A stretch of 64,000 bases of DNA from Bog-473 sp963800725 (GCA_963800725.1 CAWDCE010000017.1:434001-498000), one strand, 5' to 3'. Positions 47,998-57,240 are shown, numbered from the stretch's first letter. Numbers and translations: made by a program. Notes: generated from the sequence alone by a model not told the origin.

Positions 47998-49413
47998 CTA
48001 TTCGAGACCTCGACCGAGAGGAAGCGTTGCCGTATAGCCGCCGGCCTGATCGCCGTAGAGGCGCCGAAGGACCAAACGTGACTGCCCCGCGGCGTGCTGG
48101 ATGGCATCGCACGCCACCGCGAGCTCCACGTCATCTTGCGCGGAGACGGTGACGAAGCCGGCGTAGCGGAAGGACGCGTGGCCGTCGGCCAACTCGCCTT
48201 CGCGACGGGCCAGGACCTCGCTCTCGCGGGCGTGGCGCGCCGTGGAGACGAAACCGCTGCGCCGGCGCAGTTCCGCATCGGCAATGTCGGCCGTGCGTGA
48301 CGCCTCGACCTTGCGGATGGCCCGATCAGATCCGAGTGGTTCCATCACCATGGACAGCGTGGCCCGCACCGATGACAGAAGGAGGGGTGCCAAGAAATCA
48401 CTATGCACTTCGGTGCGGGGCCACTCGGCCACCCAAAAGGTGGTGTGGACCATGCCATCGACCCGATGGGTCGACCACTCTTCGCACATCGCCATCGGCC
48501 AGGGATCGCCTTGGGCTAAACCCGGCGAACGCTCCGCCCCGTCCATATGGTTGCGCCATTGGGCCATCTCGTCTGGTGGCGCCTGGGGTTCGAAAGTCCG
48601 GACCAAGAGGCCCGCCACCGCGTCGGCGGTGAGCACCGCATTGACGCCGATGTCGGCATCGACGAGTTGCCGGGCCATCTGGGCGACCTCGCGTTCCAAT
48701 ATGACGCAGCCCGCCTCAACCGACTTGCCCACGCGCACTTGGAGCGTCAAGGAAACATCGTGCGTGCTCGCATCCACATCGATGTCGCCGAGCAGCGACG
48801 CGTACGAAGCGTGGCAGGGCGACGCGGGGTTCGCCTGTCCCCGCTCGTCGAGGTAGTGGCGGGCGCCGCGGCCTGCGTCTGGAAAGGACGCGGCCAGCCA
48901 CTGCACCCGGCGCACCGGTGAGCCCTCGCGGGCCAGCGCGGCGAGCACGGCCGACCATCCGGCGACCCGTCGGTCCTGATCGTCGGGGCCCAAGAGCGCG
49001 AACGACTGGCCCCGCAGTGAGAGGGCCGCCGTCAAGGTCCGGGCCCGCACGTCGTGGACCACACCCATGTCCCGATGCCCCGAACTCAGCAGTCGAAGTC
49101 CCGCCAGCGAGTCCATCCGGCGCCGACCGCGGTGGGGCCCTTTGCCGCCGACGCGACGGACCCCCCAACGCACGATCACCGGGGTCCACTGCTCGCCGGT
49201 TCGACCCGACAACGGCCACGTGGCCAATGCCGCGCACAGGACCAGCACCACCACGGCCAAGGCGACCCCGGCGGCGTTGGGTTCGGATCGCAGGAGTACG
49301 ACCCCGACCACCAGACCCATTGCGACCGTCAGGATCTGGCCGGCCCGCCACCCGGCGAGCACGCCGGGCCGCTCGCGCGGACCGAACCGATAACGGGCAC
49401 GATCACCCCTCAT
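47998..49413 (-). CDS. SCO6880-like component of a T4SS-like cluster
   Basis: 471 residues, intact. Two hydrophobic helices near the N-terminus (VAMGLVVGVVLL and ALAVVVLVLCAALATWPLSG) are the PrgI/VirB3-like part. They are followed by MGVVHDVRARTLTAALSLRG, ALLGPDDQDRRVAGWSAVLA, VLTADAVAGLLVRTFEPQAP, DSLAGLRLLSSGHRDMGV and a C-terminal YGDQAGGYTATLPLGRGLE. This matches the SCO6880 family, which in actinobacteria precedes a short VirB4 and probably supplies its missing N-terminal domain. The 11-base overlap with the upstream VirB6-like gene shows the operon order. The next gene downstream is not VirB4 but the convergent SRPBCC gene of the light cassette. Confidence 0.8.
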   Translation of the reverse strand: MRGDRARYRFGPRERPGVLAGWRAGQILTVAMGLVVGVVLLRSEPNAAGVALAVVVLVLCAALATWPLSGRTGEQWTPVIVRWGVRRVGGKGPHRGRRRMDSLAGLRLLSSGHRDMGVVHDVRARTLTAALSLRGQSFALLGPDDQDRRVAGWSAVLAALAREGSPVRRVQWLAASFPDAGRGARHYLDERGQANPASPCHASYASLLGDIDVDASTHDVSLTLQVRVGKSVEAGCVILEREVAQMARQLVDADIGVNAVLTADAVAGLLVRTFEPQAPPDEMAQWRNHMDGAERSPGLAQGDPWPMAMCEEWSTHRVDGMVHTTFWVAEWPRTEVHSDFLAPLLLSSVRATLSMVMEPLGSDRAIRKVEASRTADIADAELRRRSGFVSTARHARESEVLARREGELADGHASFRYAGFVTVSAQDDVELAVACDAIQHAAGQSRLVLRRLYGDQAGGYTATLPLGRGLE

Positions 49414-50923
49414 CGTCGCCCCTGGGCGGCGGCGCCAGTTCGGGCAACGGGGCGCGTGGCAGATAGGTCAACACCGGTCCCACCCGGTCACGGCCCACCG
49501 CGTGTTGGAGACCGTCGAAGTTGCGCGGGCCGGTCGGTTTGAGCGGGCCGAGCGGGCCGTCGGAAAGGGCGTCGCCCGACGTGTCGCCCGTCGCCGGATT
49601 GCGTTGGTCCCCGGGCGCCGGGTGGAGCGGCGCCGCCGGGATCTCGTGCGGCACGTAGGCGGGGAGCTCGAGGTGGCCCGGGTCCGCCCCGTTGGCCAGG
49701 GGAAGACCAGACATCTCCCCGCTCGGTGTCGGGACGTTTCCCCCGTTCTCCGCCGTGGCCTCACCTCCCGGCGCATCGCCCTTCCCACCCCCGATCGCCG
49801 ACCCGCCACCGGTCCCCGGGGGGCCGCTCGACGCCATCACGGCCGCGGCTCCTTTGGCTTCGCGGTGCGCATCGAGTCCGGATTTGAGGGCGAACGACGC
49901 GGCGGTCTTGGGCACCGCCGACACCGGGCCCAGCGCACGTTGTCGGGCGCCTTCGAGATGGCTGATCGCCCCCGCCTCGACCATCGGGATGAGACGCAGG
50001 ATGGCGAAGGGGACGAAGGTCGATAAGAGGAGCAGTGCACCGCCGGCGAGCACCGATGCGAATCCGGCACCGGCGTCACCGTTCCCGGCGGTTCCCGACG
50101 AAATCGCCGACGCGGCCAAGCTCAAGGTGGCCACGATCACGAACTTCGAAAGGATCAACGCGGTCAGTGTCTCGACCAGCCGACGGCACCAGTGCGAGAT
50201 CCGTGGGCCACACCAAGGTGGCCAGAGCCAGGGGGAGGAACAAGACCGCGACGTAGACGGCGGCCGCCCGCACCAAGAGCTCAAGCCACAACACGAACGC
50301 CGAAGCCGCCACCACCAGGCCGACCAACAACAACACGAACGTGGCCATGGTCGGATCGCCAACTGCGCCGGCCAAGCCGTCAGACACCCCCGTAAGGAGT
50401 TTCGCGACGTCCGAGCTGTCACCGCCGGCGACCGTGGTGCACAAAGCGTCGGTCACCGACAAGCACACGATCACGATCTGGATCGCCACGACCCCGAGCA
50501 ACATGGCGAGCGGCAACTGCACGAAGAAGGCCTTGACCAGTTGCCCCGGACTCTGGCGGTAGATCGCCTGCATGGTCGAGATCAACAAGAGCGGGAGCAC
50601 CACCACACCGGCCAGGGCACCCATTTCGACGTAGTGGGTGTGGAACCAGCTGGCCCCGATGTCGATGCTGGTCGTCGCGGCCAGCACATTGCCGATCTGG
50701 GCCAGAAGCCATTCGGCCCCGCTCGCCACCCACTGCGTGAGTCCGTTGAAGACCGCGTCGACGCCGCTGCTCGCCACCGATCCCACGACCCCACCGACCT
50801 GGCAAACCGGGTTGAGTGCTTCGAGGCCCGGGCACCCGGTGCTCGGGCACTCGGGGACGTCGGTGCAGTGGCCCCGAGTGCGATTCCCCGCAGCGCTGCG
50901 GCCGACATGAGTGAAGCGAGCAT
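49403..50923 (-). CDS. VirB6/TrbL-like polytopic protein of a T4SS-like cluster (two frame breaks)
   Basis: The start MLASLMSAAALRGIALGATA is a signal-like segment. After a break near 50820 come a cysteine-containing outer segment (NPVCQVGGVVGSVA) and helices GALAGVVVLPLLLISTMQAI, VQLPLAMLLGVVAIQIVIVC, ATFVLLLVGLVVAASAFVLW and LELLVRAAAVYVAVLFLPLA. A break near 50185 follows, then LSKFVIVATLSLAASAISSG and VLAGGALLLLSTFVPFAILR. The C-terminal 180 residues are Gly/Pro-rich and polar, which fits a cytosolic tail. VirB6-type proteins form the inner-membrane channel. It overlaps SCO6880-like by 11 bases. Confidence 0.75.
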
Positions 50924-50935
50924 GGTCGTTGTGCC

Positions 50936-51226
50936 TCAGTGCAGGGTGTTGCCGGCATTGAAGAAGAACGTGATGATGTAGGGCGCCGCGCCGATCAAGA
51001 GTGCCGCGAGTCCCGAGACCAATACCGCGTGGCGACCGACCATCGACTGTTGGAAGTTCTGTGAGTGCACGCCGAGCGACCAGGCGGCGGCGCCCAATAC
51101 CAAGCCGACCAGGGCGGCGATGAGGGCCCAGGCCCCGAGGCCGTCGACCAGGCCCTGGAGTGTCCCACCCCCCGGAAGATCACTCATCGTCGGGTTCAAC
51201 GTCACCCCAGCAAGCCACCAGACCAT
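50936..51226 (-). CDS. DUF6112-like small membrane protein (VirB2-like) of a T4SS-like cluster
   Basis: 96 residues from ATG 51226, with GGAGGG nine bases upstream. Two hydrophobic helices (LGAWALIAALVGLVLGAAAW and HAVLVSGLAALLIGAAPYII) are joined by a short polar loop (SLGVHSQNFQQSMVGR). The SDLPGGGTLQGLVDGLGAWA opening is typical of the small pilin-like membrane proteins that begin actinobacterial T4SS clusters. First gene of the minus-strand operon, divergent from the sensor kinase. Confidence 0.75.
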   Translation of the reverse strand: MVWWLAGVTLNPTMSDLPGGGTLQGLVDGLGAWALIAALVGLVLGAAAWSLGVHSQNFQQSMVGRHAVLVSGLAALLIGAAPYIITFFFNAGNTLH

Positions 51227-51423
51227 CGACACCCTCCACCACCTCAGGGTCTCGCCGGGAGTTCCGGTGGACCACCGCTACCCCAAGGAACGGTCATGGG
51301 TTCGCGGTGTTTTTCGCCACTCTTTTGGCGGGGCGAATCGAGGCGGGAAATTGCCCTCTGACCCCGTGTTCAGCGCACCCCGGCCCCGCCTGTCATATTG
51401 GGAGCGTGTTCGGGAGCGAGAAC

Positions 51424-52980
51424 GTGATCAGGCTGACCACGGCTCAAGAGGTCATCTACATCGCCGCGGCGGTGATCTTCGTGGTGCTCTGCATCATCAT
51501 CGCCCGCGCCGTCGGCCGCCGATCCGGCCGCCGGGCCATCTCCCAGCGCTTGACCGCCCTCGGATCACGCCTCGGACTCGATCCTCCCGAAGACGAATCG
51601 AATATCGAGACCTCGCTGGCCTATCTCGAGCAGGTGACCAGCGGCGCGGCCCAGGCGGTCACCGAATCGAGTTCGGACGCCATCCGGCTTCGACGCTCCT
51701 TGGACACGCTGTCCCAAGGCGTCGTCCTGTGCGACGAAAACGGCACGGTGATCTACCGCAACGGACGGGCCAATGCCCTCATGGTGAGCCGCCACGGCGA
51801 CGTGCTGGCCGCGCAGGCGGTGACCGAACTCCTCCAAGACGCCTGGCACGAGGGTACGGCCGAGCGGACCCTCGACCTCTACGGACCGCCCCGGCGCACC
51901 CTCCAGGTCCGGGCCCGCCAGATCGACGACGGCCGCCGGCCCCTCGGGGTGATCGCCCTCATCGAGGACATCTCCGAACGCCGCCGGCTCGAAGAGATTC
52001 GACGCGATTTCGTGGCCAATGTCAGCCACGAACTCAAGACCCCAATGGGTGCGCTGGGTCTCTTGGCCGAGACCCTGGTCAGCGAACCCGATGTCGAGGT
52101 GGCGCAACGACTGGCCGGACGCATCCACAATGAAGCCTTCCGGGTCAGCCGGATCATCGACGACCTCTTGGACCTCTCTCGGATCGAATCCGAAGAGGCA
52201 CCCCCGCGCGAGCCGGTGCTGGTCAACTTGGTCATGGCCGACGCCATCGAGCGTGTGCGGGCCACCGCCGACCAACGCGGCATCGAGATCGTGCTCCATG
52301 AACCCTCCCCGCCGGTCGCCGTCCTCGGCGAGCGCCGCCAGCTCGTCTCGGCCATGCACGCCTTGCTCGAGAACGCCATCACCTACTCCTACGACCACTC
52401 CAAAGTGGTGGTGTCGGGCACGGTGCGCCGGGCGAGCGAAGAGTCGACCGCTTCGTTCACCACCGGTTCGACGCCCATCGTGACATCGGCCGAACCCACG
52501 GCGGACTCCATCACCGAGACAAGCGACTCAGCCCAGAGCCAACCGCGCCACCGTCGCTCTACGACGAGGAGTCCTCGGCCGCGTCGAATCGGCGCCCAGC
52601 TCAGTACCCGAGACGACATTCTCCGACGTCGCGACGAGTTCGACCGCCCCGAGTGCGACGGATTCGGACTCGACGGGCACCGAGGGGGGCGAAGAGGCGG
52701 CGAACCGGCCTGATTGGCGCACCGAGGACCGTGACACGGTGCGCCTCTCGGTCCAAGACCATGGGATCGGTATCCCCGCTCGCGACCTCGACCGCATCTT
52801 CGAGCGCTTCTACCGCGTCGATCACGGCCGCAGCCGCGACACCGGTGGCACCGGGCTCGGGCTCTCCATCGTGCGCCACGTCGCCAATAACCACCAAGGC
52901 TGGGTGGACGTCGAGTCCGCGAAGGTGAGGGCTCGACCTTCAGCCTGGTCCTGCCGGTCCAAGCTGAGCGCGTCGTATGA
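51424..52980 (+). CDS. SenX3-like sensor histidine kinase with an inserted disordered loop (three frame breaks)
   Basis: One N-terminal helix (AQEVIYIAAAVIFVVLCIII) precedes a PAS-like domain (LDTLSQGVVLCDENGTVIYR). The DHp domain is RRDFVANVSHELKTPMGALG (H-box) and ILRIIDDLLDLSRIE-like RVSRIIDDLLDLSRIESEEA. The ATPase shows ALLENAITYSYDHSKVVVSG (N-box). After an inserted Ser/Thr/Glu-rich stretch of about 90 residues (52430-52720) come VQDHGIGIPARDLDRIFERF (G1) and SRDTGGTGLGLSIVRHVANN (G2). GTG 51424 has GGGAG seven bases upstream; GTG 51406 is also in frame. Breaks lie near 52535, 52588 and 52925. Its stop overlaps the response-regulator ATG. Confidence 0.88.
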
Positions 52981-53754
52981 GCAAGTCGGGCAAGTCAAAG
53001 AAAGCGCCGGCGTGCACCACGAGTAGTGACGGCCCGGTCAAGGTCCTCTTGGCCGAGGACGAGGAGTCATTCATCGAAGCGCTCATGATCGGTCTGACCA
53101 ACGAGGGCTTCCGGGTCACCGTCGCCCGAGACGGCGCCGAGGCGCTCCGCCTCTTCGACGAGACTGACCCCGACATCTTGCTGCTCGACCTCATGCTGCC
53201 CAAGATGTCGGGAATCGACGTGTGCCGCACCATCCGGACCCGTTCGCACGTCCCCATCATCATGGTGACCGCCAAAGGCACCGAGATCGACACCGTGGTC
53301 GCCCTCGAGGTCGGTGCGGACGACTACGTGACCAAGCCCTACCGACTGCGAGAGTTGGTGGCGCGCATGCGGGCGGTGTTGCGGCGTGCCCCCGGTGGGC
53401 TCGATGCCAACGAGCACGTGAACGCCCTCGATCCGGAAACCGAAGGCGTGTGGGAGTCGAGCGACGTGAAAGTCGATTTCGACCAGCGCCGGGTCTTCGT
53501 GCGCGGCGACGAGGTCCACCTGCGCCGAAAAGAATTCGAGTTGCTGCGCCTCCTGGTCGAGAACGCCGGCCGGGTCCTCACCCGCGACGTGCTGATCGAC
53601 CGGGTCTGGGGCACCGACTACATCGGGGATACCAAGACCCTCGACGTGCACATCAAGCGTTTACGGTCACGCATCGAGGCGGACCCCTCGGTGCCGGTGC
53701 TGATCACCACCGTGCGCGGGGTCGGCTACCGCTTCGCCGCGGTCGAGTTCTTAG
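52977..53754 (+). CDS. OmpR-type response regulator, RegX3-like (3' end affected by an indel)
   Basis: VKVLLAEDEESFIEALMIGL opens the receiver domain; DPDILLLDLMLPKMSGIDVC contains the phosphorylation Asp, MVTAKGTEID the conserved Thr position, and DDYVTKPYRLRELVARM the Lys. The winged-helix domain has VHLRRKEFELLRLLVENAG, VLTRDVLIDRVWGTDYIGD and TLDVHIKRLRSRIEADPSVP, ending VRGVGYRFAA. The ATG overlaps the kinase TGA (ATGA). The same frame runs to 53915 across arsC, adding about 55 implausible residues. The TAG at 53752-53754, one frame over, is the likelier stop. Confidence 0.9.
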
Positions 53755-53770
53755 GCCTCGACCGGCTCGC

Positions 53771-54186
53771 TCACCCGGTCGAATCGGCACCGAGCAGTTC
53801 GTCGCAGAGCGAGCGCACCCGGCGATCGATTTCATCGACGATGGGGCGAACCTGCTCGACGGGCAGGCCGGCCGGATCATCGAGTTGCCAATCGAGGTAC
53901 CGCTTGGCCGGGTAGTACGCGCAGCTCTCGCCACACCCCATGGTCACTATGACGTCGGCTTCTCTGCCCAATGCGTCCGTGAGCGGGCGCGGAAACTTAC
54001 GGCTTGTATCCAGACCACGTTCAGTGAGCAGCTCGACCACCGCCGCGTTCAATTGGTCCCCCGGTTCAGATCCGGCGGACTCGACTCGAATGCGACCGCG
54101 GCGGAGTGCTCGAGGAGCACCTTGGCCGCCAGGCTCCGGCCCGCATTATGGATGCACAAGAACAACACCACCGGTTTAGGTTCCAC
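53771..54186 (-). CDS. arsC: Arsenate reductase, low-molecular-weight phosphatase type (one frame break)
   Basis: From GTG 54186: PVVLFLCIHNAGRSLAAKVL carries the CX5R catalytic loop (CIHNAGR) of the thioredoxin-/mycoredoxin-coupled ArsC family. After a break near 54100, LNAAVVELLTERGLDTSRKF, LTDALGREADVIVTMGCGES (with the recycling Cys pair in GCGESC) and YLDWQLDDPAGLPVEQV complete the fold. It reduces As(V) to As(III). Its start overlaps the aquaporin stop by 11 bases, so the two are coupled. Confidence 0.88.
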
Positions 54187-54964
54187 GGTGCTCCCCCGAC
54201 CGTGCGACGCTCGGTGACACCGCGGCGTCGTCGGACACGGTTTCCTCGCCGTCGATGTCGTGATGCGCCACGATGATGTCAGCCGCTTCTTCGTGGGTCA
54301 GTCGCGGATAGAGGACCGCGATCGTGCCGATGGCCACCACGCCGCCGATCACCTCGGCGGCGACGAAGACCGGCACCGACGAAGGAGCGATCCCGGCGAA
54401 GGTGTCGGAAAACATCCGACCCACCGCAATGGCCGGGTTGGCGAAGCTGGTCGAACTCGTAAAGAAATAGGCGGCCCCGATATACGTGGCCACCGCTCCG
54501 GGAGCCATTTGCGTCCGTTTGGTGCGCGCCAGGGCGAAGATCACCAGGATCAACCCCAACGTGGCCACGATCTCGGAGACGAAGTGCGGCCCGCTGGCGC
54601 GATGCTTGGTCGACAGATTCACCACCGGCAGAGCGAACATGACGTTGGCCAACATCACACCGACCACGCAACCGGCCACCTGGACCGGGAGGTAGGCCGC
54701 GGCATCGCGCCATTTGAGTCCCCCGAACGCCGCGTCGACGAACGACACCACGGGATTGAAGTGCGCGCCGGACACGCCGCCGAACATCAAGATGATGGCG
54801 TAGAGTCCGGCGGCGGTCGCGACAGCGTTCTCCAAGAGTTCGAGTCCGGTGTTCCCCGGCGAGAGTTGTTGGGCGGCGATACCCGACCCGACCACGATGG
54901 CCCCGAGGAACACACAACCCAATCCCTCGGCGAGCAAGCGGCGCCAAAGAGCGGCGTCACCCAT
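54176..54964 (-). CDS. MIP-family aquaglyceroporin of an ars operon (AqpS-like)
   Basis: 262 residues with six helices and two NPA-type half-helices: GVSGAHFNPVVSFVDAAFGG (NPV) and TSFANPAIAVGRMF (NPA, with the following Arg of the selectivity filter). In the arsenic operons of Sinorhizobium and many actinobacteria, an aquaglyceroporin replaces the As(III) pump, letting As(III) made by ArsC flow out. The position between arsI and arsC supports that role. It overlaps arsC by 11 bases. Confidence 0.9.
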   Translation of the reverse strand: MGDAALWRRLLAEGLGCVFLGAIVVGSGIAAQQLSPGNTGLELLENAVATAAGLYAIILMFGGVSGAHFNPVVSFVDAAFGGLKWRDAAAYLPVQVAGCVVGVMLANVMFALPVVNLSTKHRASGPHFVSEIVATLGLILVIFALARTKRTQMAPGAVATYIGAAYFFTSSTSFANPAIAVGRMFSDTFAGIAPSSVPVFVAAEVIGGVVAIGTIAVLYPRLTHEEAADIIVAHHDIDGEETVSDDAAVSPSVARSGEHRGT

Positions 54965-54991
54965 GGAGCGACGCCGCGGGACGAATCTCGT

Positions 54992-55477
54992 TCAACAACA
55001 TGCCGCAGCGCCGCGATTCGCAACCCCAAGACCCTCCGTGCGGTCAGCGACCGTAGCGCAGCAGGTTTGTTGGCTCGCCCCCGTGACAACCGTGTCCGCC
55101 CCCATGGAATCGGCGTCGGCCAGCACGGTATAGAACTCCCAGGGCACCCCGTCGGGCGAGGTCGCCCAGACCTTGTCTTGGCGGGCGAAGCAACAGGTCA
55201 CGTCCTCTTCGGACGCGGTCACCAGGCCGCTGTCCGCCAGACGCGTGCCCGCCGATGTCACTTCCGCCGGGGACCCCACCTCCACCCCGAGATGGTTGAT
55301 CGTGCCGGAGCGGTCCGGGTCACCCTCGATCAGCACCAGTTTGAGCGGCGGGTCGTCAACGGCGAAGTTGGCATACCCGGGCCGCATCTTGGCGGGCCCA
55401 GTCCCAAAAAGCCGCGAGTAGAACTCGACGGCCTCGTCAATGTTCTCGACATTGAGGGCCAATTGCACACGCGACAT
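54992..55477 (-). CDS. arsI: ArsI/CadI-family VOC dioxygenase
   Basis: 161 residues from ATG 55477 (AAGGAT about eight bases upstream). SRVQLALNVENIDEAVEFYS is the vicinal-oxygen-chelate opening; INHLGVEV gives a metal His, and WEFYTVLADADS holds the Glu. VTCCFARQDKVWATSPDGVP contains the paired cysteines (CC) that bind trivalent organoarsenical in ArsI C-As lyases. The tail adds three more cysteine-rich spots (QTCC, AAACC). It demethylates or dephenylates organic As(III); CadI-like proteins of the same family respond to cadmium. Confidence 0.88.
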   Translation of the reverse strand: MSRVQLALNVENIDEAVEFYSRLFGTGPAKMRPGYANFAVDDPPLKLVLIEGDPDRSGTINHLGVEVGSPAEVTSAGTRLADSGLVTASEEDVTCCFARQDKVWATSPDGVPWEFYTVLADADSMGADTVVTGASQQTCCATVADRTEGLGVANRGAAACC

Positions 55478-55497
55478 GGGAACCATCCTTTATATTC

Positions 55498-55541
55498 ACA
55501 GGTGTCGATGCATCGAGTATGATCAATGTATCGACACCTGT
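55498..55541. promoter_or_regulatory. ArsR-type operator region with a 12-base inverted repeat
   Basis: ACAGGTGTCGAT (55498-55509) and ATCGACACCTGT (55530-55541) are perfect complements separated by 20 bases. A second palindrome, TCGATGCATCGA, lies at 55505-55516. The block sits between the divergent arsI (start 55477) and arsR (start 55558) genes and is the obvious ArsR binding site. Confidence 0.75.
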
Positions 55542-55557
55542 CAATGGGAGGCGCACA

Positions 55558-55924
55558 ATGGTAGAGACCACCGCGACGATCGCCGGTCAGCGTGTAGCGG
55601 TGTCAGCTGCCGCGCCTTGCTGTCCCTCTGTCCTCTCCTCGCCGCTCAGCGGCCTCGAGGCGGTCGAACTGGCCGCAGCATTCAGCGCGCTCGGCGGACC
55701 CCGTCCGGCTTCAGGTGCTGAGCATTCTGGCGGCCACCGCCGACGGTGAGGTGTGCGTCTGCGAATTCGTCGCCCCACTGGGCAAAAGCCAACCGACGGT
55801 CTCACACCACCTCAAGATCTTGACCCGGGCCGGATTGGTCCACGGTGAGCGGCGGGGCAAGTGGGTCTACTACTCGTTGGACCGGGAACGCCTGGCGTCG
55901 CTGCGCTGGGCGATCAATTCCTGA
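55558..55924 (+). CDS. arsR: ArsR-family As(III)-responsive repressor (one frame break)
   Basis: About 121 residues in two frames joined near 55700. VSAAAPCCPSVLSSPLSGLE is a cysteine pair ahead of the fold. DGEVCVCEFVAPLGKSQPTV carries the CVC motif on helix 3, the classical ArsR arsenite site, and SQPTVSHHLKILTRAGLVHG is the recognition helix. GERRGKWVYYSLDRERL is the wing. It represses the divergent arsI-aquaporin-arsC operon and itself through the repeat block at 55498. Confidence 0.9.
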
Positions 55925-55933
55925 TCGATCCTC

Positions 55934-57240
55934 TCATGGTGCCTTGATCAAGAGGTCGCCACCGACATAGGGAGCGAGGCAATCGGGCAGCATCACGGTG
56001 CCGTCGTGCTGGCGGTTGTTCTCGATCAGTGCCGCCCAGATCCGCGCCCATGCCAGCGCGGAGCCGTTGACGGTGTGGACCAACTGGGGCGATCCGCCAC
56101 CACTTGGGCGATAACGGACCTGGGCCCGGCGTGCCTGGTAGTCGCGGAACCAGCTCACCGAACTGACCTCGAGCCATTGGTCGACCCCCGACGAGTACAC
56201 CTCAAGGTCGAATGTCCGAGCCGAGGACCCCCCGAGATCCCCCGTGCACAGATCGAGCACGCGGTAGCAGAGCCCGAGTTCTTGGAGCATGGATTCGGCC
56301 CGCATGAGGATGTCGGCTTGGGCGGCCAGCGCCTGGTCGGGGGTGGTGTACGCGAAGAGTTCGACCTTCTCGAACTCATGGACCCGCAAGAGGCCGCGCT
56401 GTGTCGCGACCGGCCGATCCGGCTTCCCGGCGATAGCACTGGGTCGCTGCCGTAAAGCGCAACGGCAGGACGGCTTCATCGAGGATCTCGCCACGATGCA
56501 TCGAGGTGAGCGGGACCTCGGCGGTCGGGATGGCCCACAGATCGTCTCGCTCGAGGTGGTAGGCGTCATCGGCAAACTTCGGGAGATGGCCGGTCGACAC
56601 CATGGTCTCGGTCAACACGACCGTCGGTGGGCGGATCTCCTCGTAGGTCGGGGTGTGGCGATCAAGGGCAAACGCCGTCAGCGCCCGGAGCAGGCGTGCC
56701 CCCGCACCCCGGTAGAGCGGGAACATCGAGCCCGAAAGGCGGGCGCCGCGTTCCATGTCGAGAAGCTGCAGCGCGGCACCAATCTCCCAGTGCGGAACCT
56801 GTTGGTCCTGCGCCCTGATGGGTTGGGGCACCCCAACGTCAATGCCCGGCCACCAACGACGGATCTCGACGTTGTCGGCTTCGCCCGATCCGGTCGGTGC
56901 GTCATCGTCGGGAATGTTCGGAAGGTTGAGCAGCCCGTCTCTGACCTTCTCCCCTTCGATGTCGGCTTGCGCCGCCGCAGCACGTTCGTCCTCGCCGAGC
57001 TGGCGGCTCTGTTCGCTGAGTCCGCGCTGCGCGCTCTTCGTCTCCGGCCTTCTTGGCGGCGCCGACCTCGCGGCTCAATGCCTTGACCTCTGCCCTGATG
57101 GACTCGGCACGCGACAGGCGGGCCCGGTGCGCGATATCGGCCTCGATGACCTGGTCGACCTCCGCTTCGTCGACCCCGCGACGGGCCAACGCGGCCTTGA
57201 CCGCATCGGGAGCGTCGCGGAGAAGACGAATATCGATCAT
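55934..57240 (-). CDS. serS: Seryl-tRNA synthetase (several frame breaks)
   Basis: MIDIRLLRDAPDAVKAALAR begins the N-terminal coiled coil. After breaks near 57020, GLLNLPNIPDDDAPTGSGEA, RLSGSMFPLYRGAGARLLRA, STGHLPKFADDAYHLERDDL and TAEVPLTSMHRGEILDEAVL (motif 2 region with TxE) follow. After a break near 56430 come LLRVHEFEKVELFAYTTPDQ (motif 2), CTGDLGGSSARTFDLEVY and FRDYQARRAQVRYRP, then TVNGSALAWARIWAALIENN (motif 3; most bacterial enzymes have GSGLAVGRT). It charges tRNA-Ser. TACTTT eight bases before the ATG suggests a leaderless message. Confidence 0.92.

Noticed and set aside
49692..50981. A 429-codon plus-strand frame opposite the VirB6-like gene
   Set aside because: The hydrophobic helices and cluster order are in the minus-strand frames; the plus frame is low-complexity Pro/Ala/Arg/His.
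53755..53915. Extension of the response regulator by about 55 residues across arsC
   Set aside because: The winged-helix domain is complete before it, and the extension is antisense to arsC; a single indel would bring in the TAG at 53752-53754.
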